A stretch of 64,000 bases of DNA. Origin: Verrucomicrobium sp. GAS474. GTDB taxonomy: Bacteria > Verrucomicrobiota > Verrucomicrobiia > Methylacidiphilales > GAS474. The notes below the pieces were generated by a model. That model was not told the origin of the DNA, made no database searches, and saw only the letters and a list, made by a program, of their open reading frames with translations. Within the stretch, counting starts at the first letter, position 1, and each line of letters opens with the position of its first letter. Shown piece after piece: positions 19,399 to 26,720 of the stretch. The translations under genes were made by a program, and so were the position numbers. Location: positions 124,001-188,000 of the forward strand of contig NZ_LT629781.1 in the NCBI RefSeq assembly GCF_900105685.1. The letters run 5' to 3'.

Positions 19399-20630
19399 AG
19401 AGACTCATAGCGGTCGACCATCGTCTCCTCGGAGAAATGGGTGACGGCCCACTCCCGCCCCGCCCGGGAGATCGACTCCCGCAGATCGTCCCCGCCATCG
19501 AGAGCCTTCTGCAACGCGAGACCGAGGGCCTTCCCCGTGATTTCCCCGGCCAGCCAGCCGTTGACGCCGGGGACGATCTGCTCCGTCACCCCCTGCGTCG
19601 GCGTGGCGACGATGGCGCAGCCCGCCGCCATCGCCTCGAGGATCACGCAGGGGAAGTTCTCCCCCGCCGAGGCGAAGAGGAAATAATCGGCGGCCCGGTA
19701 GAAATCCTGGAGCCGCTCTCCGACGGCGTAACCGACCTCGACGCAATCGAGACCGGGAGGAAGCTCCCCCCGCGCCCACGCCGCCGCGCCGCCGACGAGG
19801 ACGACCTGGATCCCGCGCGGGTCGATGGAGCGGAGGGCCTCGGCCATCTCGGGGAAGCCCTTGTCGCGGTTCCGGTAGTCGCGATTCACCATGAGGATCG
19901 TCCGTACGGCGGGATCGACGCTCAGACCCAGGGAAGCGCGGAACGCGGCATCGCGGCGTCGATCGCCCCCCTGCGCCCAGTCCATCCCGATGCCGTTGTG
20001 GATGCGGGTCACCGCCCACCGCGCCGAGACGGGGCTCCGCCCGATGAGCTTCAGCGAATGGTCCGAGACGGCGACGGCGTGGATCGGGGCGTCGGAGAGC
20101 CAGCGCCGCTTCGCCGCGAGCTGCTCCGCCGTGATGTCGACGCCGTTCATCGGCCATTGGTCGAGGTGGGGGCACTCCCCGCAGGCGTCCTGGTAGCGTT
20201 CGCAGCCGAGGGGGTGGGCGCAGCCGCCCGTCACCGGCCAGTGGCTGTGGATCGTCCAGCAGACCGGCTTCCGGCGGGCGAGCCAGGCGAGGCTCTCCAG
20301 CGTCGCATACTCGCCGTGGAAGCTGTGGAGGTGGACGACGTCGAAATCGGACGAGGCGAGGCGGCGGAAGGCCCGGTCGCTCCACGGGAGGACGGGGGCG
20401 AGGGCCTCGACCCGGGCGCCGAGGCGGCTGTTCCGCAGGTAGCTGAGCGCGCGCGGATAGAGCGGGCGGACGCCGTCACCGAGGGGATAAGTCTTCTGCA
20501 GGCCGACGAAGAGGCGGGTCCGGTGGCCCCGCTCCTCCATGCCGCGCCGCAGCTGGGCCGTCACCGTCTCGGCCCCGCCGAGGCGGTAGCAGGTGTTGAC
20601 GAAGGCGATGTTCAGGCGGGTGCGGGGCAT
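19344..20630 (-). CDS. GT4-type glycosyltransferase (WcaC-like)
   Basis: 428 residues. The N-terminus NIAFVNTCYRLGGAETVTAQ is the family acceptor loop. HLHSFHGEYATLESLAWLAR and TIHSHWPVTGGCAHPLGCER followed by a Cys-rich CGECPHLDQWP segment are hallmarks of the WcaC/colanic-acid-type subgroup. Donor domain: TILMVNRDYRNRDKGFPEMA and SAGENFPCVILEAMAAGCAI (E-x7-E) near residue 325. The C-terminus ends in a Gly/Val/Ala tail that overlaps the convergent gene. Cytoplasmic glycosyltransferase for the repeat unit. Confidence 0.88.
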   Translation of the reverse strand: MPRTRLNIAFVNTCYRLGGAETVTAQLRRGMEERGHRTRLFVGLQKTYPLGDGVRPLYPRALSYLRNSRLGARVEALAPVLPWSDRAFRRLASSDFDVVHLHSFHGEYATLESLAWLARRKPVCWTIHSHWPVTGGCAHPLGCERYQDACGECPHLDQWPMNGVDITAEQLAAKRRWLSDAPIHAVAVSDHSLKLIGRSPVSARWAVTRIHNGIGMDWAQGGDRRRDAAFRASLGLSVDPAVRTILMVNRDYRNRDKGFPEMAEALRSIDPRGIQVVLVGGAAAWARGELPPGLDCVEVGYAVGERLQDFYRAADYFLFASAGENFPCVILEAMAAGCAIVATPTQGVTEQIVPGVNGWLAGEITGKALGLALQKALDGGDDLRESISRAGREWAVTHFSEETMVDRYESLYGALAGGGVGTAGVVGT

Positions 20631-20658
20631 CGCCGTTCCCTTTCGGTTTTCCCGGTCC

Positions 20659-21393
20659 TCACGCCCGCCGCACGACGCGGCCGCAGACCTCGACGGCGAA
20701 GCGATTGTCGTCGACGAGGAGTTCCCGTTCCGTCATGTCTTCCGCGGCGAGGCCCCGGATCTCGGCCGCCGAGGTGAGGGAATTGCCGTATCCCCGGATC
20801 GCCGCCGCGCCGGGGCCGAAGTCCTTCTCCAGCGCCAGGCCGAGGCCGACCGGCGTGAAGCGCCAGAACTCGATCCACGGCATGTCCTTCGCCGCCGCCA
20901 TCGACATCTGCGGGACGGCGACGAGGAGGACGCCGCCCGGCTTCAGCATCCGGTGGAACTCGGCGAGCATCGCCGGATAATCGCCGACGAGGTGGAGGAC
21001 ATGGGTGCAGAGGATGCAGTCGAACGCGGCCGAGGGGACGGCGTTCGGCTTCGTGAGGTCGGCGACGATCGTCGCGGCCCGGTTCGTCGCCTCGAGGTCG
21101 ACGATGTCGAGCTTCGTCACCCGCGCCCCGCCGTGGCGGGTGGCATAGCGGTCCTCGGAGAACTCGAGCACGTGGCCGCCGATGTCGGCGGCATGCTCCT
21201 CGATGAAGCGGTCGAGGTACCAGCGGTGGATCGGCGTCCCCCGGCCCCAGCCCCAGAAGCCATCGAGCGGGCGGGTGCCGAAGCCGAAGAGGAGCCTCAC
21301 CCAGGGCCGGAAGCGGAAGCGCGCCAGCCGGTTCCGGAGCCGGATGCCGGGACTGTCGACGGCGGGACGGCCCTCATCCTCGGTGATGCGCAT
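20659..21393 (-). CDS. Class I SAM-dependent methyltransferase
   Basis: 244 residues. Motif I is HVLEFSEDRYATRHGG near residue 74, a form in which the usual G-x-G-x-G is replaced; this version is typical of a methyltransferase subgroup in glycan loci. KLDIVDLEATNRAATIVADL, FDCILCTHVLHLVGDYPAML and FHRMLKPGGVLLVAVP (post-I to motif III of a Methyltransf_11 fold) follow, with a C-terminal GYGNSLTSAAEIRGLAAEDM. The start ATG is at 21391-21393, ten bases after the deacetylase. The likely role is methylation of a sugar or lipid-linked intermediate; the substrate is not predictable. Confidence 0.78.
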   Translation of the reverse strand: MRITEDEGRPAVDSPGIRLRNRLARFRFRPWVRLLFGFGTRPLDGFWGWGRGTPIHRWYLDRFIEEHAADIGGHVLEFSEDRYATRHGGARVTKLDIVDLEATNRAATIVADLTKPNAVPSAAFDCILCTHVLHLVGDYPAMLAEFHRMLKPGGVLLVAVPQMSMAAAKDMPWIEFWRFTPVGLGLALEKDFGPGAAAIRGYGNSLTSAAEIRGLAAEDMTERELLVDDNRFAVEVCGRVVRRA

Positions 21394-21403
21394 GGGTTCC
21401 CTT

Positions 21404-22447
21404 TTAAAGAAGGCGGTTCAGTTCGTACAGAAATTCTTTCTGGCTCCACTCGTAGGCGAAGAAGCGGGGAACGGAGAACGGATCGGTCCCGCGCCGGACG
21501 TAGCCGCCCGAGGCGGTGAAGCCGCACGTGACCCCGGCTTCCCGGGCGGCCCGGGGGGCGGCCTCGCCGACCGAGGCCGGATCGCCGTAGGGATAGGCGA
21601 TCATCCCGACCGAGCGGCCCAGAAGCGCCTCGAGGTCCCGCTTGCTCCCCTCGATCTCCTCCCGCTGGGCGGCGGGGGGAAGCGCGGCGAGCCGGGGATG
21701 GGTCATCGTGTGGGCCCCGATGGTGAAGAGCGGATTCCGGGAAAGGTTCAGGAGCTCGGTCGCGGTCATGGTGCGCCGGTTGGAGCGGACCTCGCGGACG
21801 AGGCCGAAGTCGGACCATTCCGCGACGGCGTCGAGCCGCGCGATCTGCTCCTCGCGGGGGAGCTGCTTCAGCATCCGGGAGAGCCGGAGGAAGAGCTCGC
21901 GCCGTCCCTTGGAGATCCCGCGCGGGAAGACCGCCCCCTCGGCGGGAAGATCCTCGCGCCCCGCGTCATTGGCCTCCCAGACGAACGGCTCCGCCCAGGC
22001 GGGCGCGAACCGGTCGGGCAGCCTCACCGGGGCGAGGACGAGCCGCTCGAGATCGTCCCACCAGAATTCGTCCCGGTTCTCGATCATCCCCGAGGTCACG
22101 AAGAAGGCGGCGGGGACCCCGTGCCGGATGAGGATCGGGGCGGCCTCCAGGGCGTTGTCGGCATAGCCGTCGTCGAAGGTCACCGCCACGGCGCGGCGGG
22201 GAAGCGGCGCGCCGCCGAGGAGGGAGTCGGCGATCTGGTAAAGGGAAACGGGACGGAATTTCCTCCGGAGGATCTCCATCTGCGCGTCGAACGTCGCCGG
22301 GGTGACGGCGAGGCGGTAGGGATCGCTGCCCGGGGGAAGCGTCGTCACCCGATGGTAGGCCAGGATCACCGCATCGCCCTGGAGACGGTGCCACAAGGCC
22401 TTCCCGAAACGGGGAAGGAGGGGACGTAGGAGATCGCGCCAACTCAT
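21404..22447 (-). CDS. Polysaccharide deacetylase (NodB homology domain)
   Basis: 347 residues from MSWRDLLRPLLPRFG; the frame is open further upstream, but this is the first ATG with a sensible N-terminus. The NodB domain shows ILAYHRVTTLPPGSDPYRLA, then AVAVTFDDGYADNALEAAPI near residue 100 (TFDDGY, with the catalytic and metal-binding Asp pair), HGVPAAFFVTSGMIENRDEF, and IGAHTMTHPRLAALPPAAQR near residue 250 (S/A-H-x-x-x-H-P zinc motif). AYPYGDPASVGEAAPRAARE is the R-x-P-Y/F-G-type motif 3. It removes N- or O-acetyl groups from a glycan, probably to expose free amines on the exported polymer. No signal peptide is evident, so it may act on lipid-linked intermediates in the cytoplasm. Confidence 0.85.
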   Translation of the reverse strand: MSWRDLLRPLLPRFGKALWHRLQGDAVILAYHRVTTLPPGSDPYRLAVTPATFDAQMEILRRKFRPVSLYQIADSLLGGAPLPRRAVAVTFDDGYADNALEAAPILIRHGVPAAFFVTSGMIENRDEFWWDDLERLVLAPVRLPDRFAPAWAEPFVWEANDAGREDLPAEGAVFPRGISKGRRELFLRLSRMLKQLPREEQIARLDAVAEWSDFGLVREVRSNRRTMTATELLNLSRNPLFTIGAHTMTHPRLAALPPAAQREEIEGSKRDLEALLGRSVGMIAYPYGDPASVGEAAPRAAREAGVTCGFTASGGYVRRGTDPFSVPRFFAYEWSQKEFLYELNRLL

Positions 22448-22543
22448 GCTTTTACTTTGATCCCGCCGACGGGAAGGGTGCCCACCAGTAGAGGGCAATC
22501 GGGGGGCGTTAGCAATCCGGGATCGAAGAGGCTTTAGAGCCTG

Positions 22544-23569
22544 TTAGCGATGCATGACCGAGTTCCCCTTCGAGGGGGGAACCGGTTTCCGGCCCCTCCC
22601 GAGGAACCCCGTCACGCGGTAGAGAAAGGGAAGATGGAGGAAGAGGGCGACCCGGAGGAAGTCCTTCCACCGCGCAGGCTCGCCCACGCGGCAGAGGGCC
22701 TCGCGGAACGTCGCCGCGAGGGCGCTCCAGCGGAGGCCGGAGCGGCGGCGTTCCTGCGCCAGCGCGCCCCAGAGGCGGGCCATCCCCCGGCGGTAGACCG
22801 GTCCTTGGACGACTTCGCCGAAGTTCCGCCTCAGCTGCGTCAGGCACTCCACCTGGGACTCCCACATCTCCAGCTCGCCCGATCCCTGGTAGAAGCCCTC
22901 GGGACGGGAACGGTAGGCCGACATCACCTCGTCGAGGAAACCGCACGCGCCGCTCCGGCAGAGAAGGAGCCACGAGGCGAGGTCCTCGTGGGGAAGCTTC
23001 GGAAACCAGGCGGGGAGCGGGGCCAGCCCCGCCCGGCGGAACATCACCGCCGAGGTCGGCAGGAAGGGTCCGTCCTCGAGGAAATCGTCGAGGCCGTAGA
23101 CGGGCCGGTAGTGGGCCGGGCCGTAGCGTTCCGTGAGGATGCCGCCGTCGTCGGAAAAGAGCGCCGTCCAATGGGCGCAGAAGGCGAGTTCGGGATGGGC
23201 GTCGAGGAGGTCGACCTGCTTCTGGAGCTTCGCCGGATCGGTGTAGTAGTCGTCCCCGTCGAGGCGGGCGACGTATTCCCCCCGGCAATGGGGGAACGTC
23301 GCCGCGAAGTTCCGCACGCAGTTGCCGCACCGCTCCACGTGGAAGACGGGCCGGACCCGGCCCGGGTACCGCTCGGCGTATTCGGAGATCATCTCCCGCG
23401 TCCCGTCCTTGGAATTGTCGTCGCCGACGACGACCTCGAACTCGAAGGAGGTGCGCTGCATCAGGACGCTCTCGATGGCCTGCCGGAAATAGGGAGCGAA
23501 CCCCGGCGAGGTCATCATCATCACGGTCACCTTGGGCGCGGCACCGCTCACGGGAGTCACGGCTGTCAC
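22544..23569 (-). CDS. GT2 family glycosyltransferase
   Basis: 341 residues. VTVMMMTSPGFAPYFRQAIE and SFEFEVVVGDDNSKDGTREM are the start of the GT-A fold, and YVARLDGDDYYTDPAKLQKQ near residue 100 carries the D-x-D nucleotide-binding motif. A later FPKLPHEDLASWLLLCRSGA gives the E/H-E-D acceptor/catalytic motif. The C-terminus has a hydrophobic stretch (FLRVALFLHLPFLYRVTGFL) that could lie on the membrane. The gene is three bases downstream of the sulfotransferase. It is probably a sugar transferase of the repeat unit. Confidence 0.85.
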   Translation of the reverse strand: MTAVTPVSGAAPKVTVMMMTSPGFAPYFRQAIESVLMQRTSFEFEVVVGDDNSKDGTREMISEYAERYPGRVRPVFHVERCGNCVRNFAATFPHCRGEYVARLDGDDYYTDPAKLQKQVDLLDAHPELAFCAHWTALFSDDGGILTERYGPAHYRPVYGLDDFLEDGPFLPTSAVMFRRAGLAPLPAWFPKLPHEDLASWLLLCRSGACGFLDEVMSAYRSRPEGFYQGSGELEMWESQVECLTQLRRNFGEVVQGPVYRRGMARLWGALAQERRRSGLRWSALAATFREALCRVGEPARWKDFLRVALFLHLPFLYRVTGFLGRGRKPVPPSKGNSVMHR

Positions 23570-23572
23570 AAC

Positions 23573-24526
23573 TTACAGCTTCGAGGAAAGATTCATGAAC
23601 CGGTAGCCCATGTGGAGGGCCTCCTTGCGGAGGCGGAGCTTGAGCCGGACCGCCAGGGAAACCGCGCAGCGGGAAAGGGCGTTCCCCCACCAGCCGGGCG
23701 CGGCGTAGCCGAGCTCGCACAGGAGGCCGCCCGCCGCCGCGTCGATCTGGCCCCGCCGGAAGATGTTGAAATCGTCGCGCCACCCCTCGGCCTTCCCCCG
23801 GCGGTAGTGCTGGGCCGGGTAGGCCGCCTTGGAGTCGGTCGCCTTCTTCCGCAGGGAGTCGATCCGGTTCGCCTCGAGGAAGGCGGCGATCTCGGCGTCG
23901 GTCGTCGGCAGGCCGAGGAAGTCGAAGACGCGGCGCAGTTCCCCGGCCCCGTCGCGGAGGAGCGCCTCGTAGCGGACCTCGGCGTAGCGGGGGGCGATCT
24001 CGGGACGGGCCCCGGCCTCGCGGCAGGCCCGGACGTAGCGGACCCACTCGGCGGCCGCCTGCGGCACCGTCCCCGCGCCGAAGTGCATGGAGCGGTTCGC
24101 CGCCACCATGGAGGAGACGACGTCGCGCCCGTCGCGGATGATGTGGATGAACTTCGCCTTCGGGAGGAAGTGGGCGATCATCGGCATGTGGAGGGCGTTG
24201 TCGGGGCTCTTGTCGAGGATCGCCGAGGCGGCGGGCTTCCCCTCGAGGACCGAGGCGTAGCACCGCTCCAGGAACTCCCGCAGGAAGGCGTCGAACTGCT
24301 CCTCCCGCCACAGGTGGGCGAGGCCCCGGCTGATCGAGGAGACGACGCCCTGCTCCTGCTCTTCCTTCCAGTGATAGCGCCAGGAGTTGAGGTAGCTCTC
24401 GAACATCGTGAGCTCGAAGGTCGACGCCACCTGCGGATGGGAACCGATGAGGTATTGGAACCATGTCGTCCCGCTCCGGGGGGAGCCGACGACGAAGATG
24501 AACTGCTTTTCTTCCAGGAGGCTCAT
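23573..24526 (-). CDS. Sulfotransferase
   Basis: 317 residues. FIFVVGSPRSGTTWFQYLIG at the N-terminus is the 5'-phosphosulfate-binding loop (PSB), and HIIRDGRDVVSSMVAANRSM near residue 140 is the 3'-phosphate-binding motif (R-D-x-R-x-x-x-S) of PAPS-dependent sulfotransferases. FDFLGLPTTDAEIAAFLEAN and the basic C-terminus fit the family. The start overlaps the stop of wzt (ATGA). It probably transfers sulfate from PAPS to a sugar hydroxyl of the polysaccharide, making it anionic. Other acceptors cannot be excluded. Its coupling to the exporter ATPase suggests modification close to export (inference). Confidence 0.87.
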   Translation of the reverse strand: MSLLEEKQFIFVVGSPRSGTTWFQYLIGSHPQVASTFELTMFESYLNSWRYHWKEEQEQGVVSSISRGLAHLWREEQFDAFLREFLERCYASVLEGKPAASAILDKSPDNALHMPMIAHFLPKAKFIHIIRDGRDVVSSMVAANRSMHFGAGTVPQAAAEWVRYVRACREAGARPEIAPRYAEVRYEALLRDGAGELRRVFDFLGLPTTDAEIAAFLEANRIDSLRKKATDSKAAYPAQHYRRGKAEGWRDDFNIFRRGQIDAAAGGLLCELGYAAPGWWGNALSRCAVSLAVRLKLRLRKEALHMGYRFMNLSSKL

Positions 24527-25812
24527 GAGAGTCGGATTTCGAGGTCGGTTGAAGGTTCCGGCCGCTCCAATCGCTCGACCCGCCACGGCATCTGCGGGCG
24601 GACGACGCCGACGCGCGGGCCGTGCCAGCCCCCGGCGCGGGGCTCGGTCTCCTCGACGCGGAAAGAGAAGATCCCCTCCTGGAGATGGATGATCTCGGTC
24701 GAGTTCTCGACGATCAGGAGGTTCGCCGCGTAGAGGTCGATGTTGAGGAAGCGGGCGGGGATGACGAGGGTCGAGCGATATAGCCCGGCCTCGATCCGGT
24801 CGAAGCCCGCGACGTGGTCGTCGGCCGTCCCCGTGCCGAAGGCGAGGATCCCCTCCTCGTTGAAGAAGTGGAGCGTGGTGTCGAGCCGCTCGAAGGAGCG
24901 CGACGTCTCGACCTCGATCGTCACCCGAACGGGCCGCTCGACGGCGATCCCGTCGAACCCCTCGGCGGGATCGCTGTTCTCCACCCGGATCGAGCGGATC
25001 TTCGCCCCGCCCGCGCCCGGGGCCTCGGCCGCCGTCCAGCGGCGGGAGACGGCGCGGGCGTCGGGCCGCACGAGGTAGCGGTTGATCACCTCGCCCGGCG
25101 CGCCGTCCCCGGCCACCCGGCCCTGCTCCATCCAGAGGGCGCGGGAGCAGAAGCTGCGGACGGCCACCATGTTGTGGCTGACAAAGAGGATCGTCCGGCC
25201 GCTGCGGCTCGCCTCCTCGAGCTTGCCGAGGCACTTCTTCTGGAAGGAGCTGTCTCCGACGGCGAGGACCTCGTCGATGATCAGGATGTCGGGCTCCAGG
25301 TGGGCCGCCACCGCGAAGGCGAGGCGGACGTACATGCCGGAGGAATAACGCTTCACCGGCGTATCGACGAATTTCTCGATGCTGGAGAAGGCGACGATCT
25401 CGTCGAACCGGGCGACGATCTCGCTCCGCTTCAGGCCGAGGATCGCGCCGTTGAGGAAGATGTTCTCGCGGCCCGTCAGGTCGGGATGGAAGCCGGTGCC
25501 GACCTCGAGGAGCGAGGCGACCCGGCCCCGCATCACCGCGACGCCCGACTCGGGCTCGGTGATCCGGGAGAGGATCTTCAGGAGGGTCGATTTCCCCGCC
25601 CCGTTCGCCCCGATGACGCCGAGGATCTCCCCCTGCTTCACCTGGAAGGAAACGTCGCGGAGGGCCCACAGCTCGCGCTTCTCGCGGGCCTCCCGGCCCT
25701 TGCCGCCGCGGCCCCACCAGAGCTCGAGCGTCTCGCGGATCGACTGCGCCCGCATCTCGCCGAGGAAATAACGCTTCGAGAGGTTCTCAACTTCGATGAC
25801 GGGCTGGGACAT
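24523..25812 (-). CDS. wzt: Polysaccharide ABC exporter, ATP-binding subunit with C-terminal carbohydrate-binding domain
   Basis: 429 residues. The ATPase half has GVIGANGAGKSTLLKILSRI (Walker A, near residue 67), the signature VKRYSSGMYVRLAFAVAAHL (SSGM), and PDILIIDEVLAVGDSSFQKK (Walker B, D-E) with the switch His in LFVSHNMVAV. After residue 250 there is an extra domain of about 170 residues (SRRWTAAEAPGAGGAKIRSI ... LYRSTLVIPARFLNIDLYA), as in Wzt proteins that recognise a terminal chain modification. With wzm it forms the inner-membrane exporter of a finished or lipid-linked chain. The gene lies 14 bases after wzm. Confidence 0.92.
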   Translation of the reverse strand: MSQPVIEVENLSKRYFLGEMRAQSIRETLELWWGRGGKGREAREKRELWALRDVSFQVKQGEILGVIGANGAGKSTLLKILSRITEPESGVAVMRGRVASLLEVGTGFHPDLTGRENIFLNGAILGLKRSEIVARFDEIVAFSSIEKFVDTPVKRYSSGMYVRLAFAVAAHLEPDILIIDEVLAVGDSSFQKKCLGKLEEASRSGRTILFVSHNMVAVRSFCSRALWMEQGRVAGDGAPGEVINRYLVRPDARAVSRRWTAAEAPGAGGAKIRSIRVENSDPAEGFDGIAVERPVRVTIEVETSRSFERLDTTLHFFNEEGILAFGTGTADDHVAGFDRIEAGLYRSTLVIPARFLNIDLYAANLLIVENSTEIIHLQEGIFSFRVEETEPRAGGWHGPRVGVVRPQMPWRVERLERPEPSTDLEIRLS

Positions 25813-25826
25813 GGCGATAGGGAAGG

Positions 25827-26720
25827 CTAGACCGTATCAATATAGGAACGCTGGACCCGTTCAAAGCACAGAATCCCCGCCGCCAGCAGGACGACCGCCT
25901 CGGCGAAGACGAGCAGCACCGTCCCCGCCGCAAGGTGGCCGGTGCCGAGGAGGCTGTAGCGGCCCAGCTCGACGACGCCGCTCATCGGGTTGAGGGCGAA
26001 GAGCCACCGCCATTTCTCGGGCGCCTGCGTGAGGGGATAGACGATCGGAGTGACGTAGAAGAGGAGCTGGGAGAAGAGCGGGATGAGGTGGTGGAGGTCG
26101 CGGAAGCGGACCGTCATCCCGCAGACCAGCAGCCCCATGCCGAGCCCGATCATCATGACCGCCGCGATCGAGGCGAGGAGGAGGGGGAGGCCGAGGAGCG
26201 GCATCCCGATCGACATCCCCGCCCCGAGGCGGACCTTGTAGTAGAGGAAGAGCGCCCCGAAGAGGAGGAGCTGGAGGAAGTAGTTCAGCAGGTTGCCGAA
26301 GACGGCGGCCAGCGGGACGATGAGGCGGGGGAAGTAGACCTTGCCGAAGAGCTGGGCGTTCGACGTCAGCGTCACGCTCGTCGTCTGGAAGATGCTGAGG
26401 AAGAAATTCCATCCGAGGAGCCCGGCCATGTAGAAGAGCGGGGGCGGCACGCCGTCGGTCGGGATCTTCACCACGCTGCCGAAGACGACGCCGAAGACGA
26501 GGATCGTGACGAGCGGCTGGAAGAGGAACCAGACGGGGCCGAGGATCGTCTGCTTGTAGCGGGCGACGAAATCGCGCCGGACGAGGGTCCAGAGCAGGTC
26601 CCGGTATTCGACGAACTCCCGCCAGTCGAGCCAGCGGATGCCGTCCTTCCGCTCGATCCGGATCTCATGCGGGACGGAGCTCGGATCAGAGCTCGAGTCA
26701 GAGCTCTTCTGGGCCGTCAT
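25827..26720 (-). CDS. wzm: Polysaccharide ABC exporter, permease subunit
   Basis: 297 residues, ABC-2 type permease. It has an amphipathic/polar N-terminus with a serine-rich start, the conserved LLWTLVRRDFVARYKQTILG segment, PVWFLFQPLVTILVFGVVFG (first helix), LFGKVYFPRLIVPLAAVFGN, LGLPLLLASIAAVMMIGLGM, and FYVTPIVYPLTQAPEKWRWL before the last helix. Six hydrophobic segments fit the family. The ATG overlaps the wzc stop as ATGA. It forms the channel through which Wzt drives the glycan across the inner membrane. Confidence 0.9.
   Translation of the reverse strand: MTAQKSSDSSSDPSSVPHEIRIERKDGIRWLDWREFVEYRDLLWTLVRRDFVARYKQTILGPVWFLFQPLVTILVFGVVFGSVVKIPTDGVPPPLFYMAGLLGWNFFLSIFQTTSVTLTSNAQLFGKVYFPRLIVPLAAVFGNLLNYFLQLLLFGALFLYYKVRLGAGMSIGMPLLGLPLLLASIAAVMMIGLGMGLLVCGMTVRFRDLHHLIPLFSQLLFYVTPIVYPLTQAPEKWRWLFALNPMSGVVELGRYSLLGTGHLAAGTVLLVFAEAVVLLAAGILCFERVQRSYIDTV

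Noticed and set aside
22528-22542. Hairpin AGGCT-TTAG-AGCCT between the GT2 and deacetylase genes as a terminator
   Set aside because: The stem is five bases with no T-run, and the genes read as one operon. It is too weak to call.
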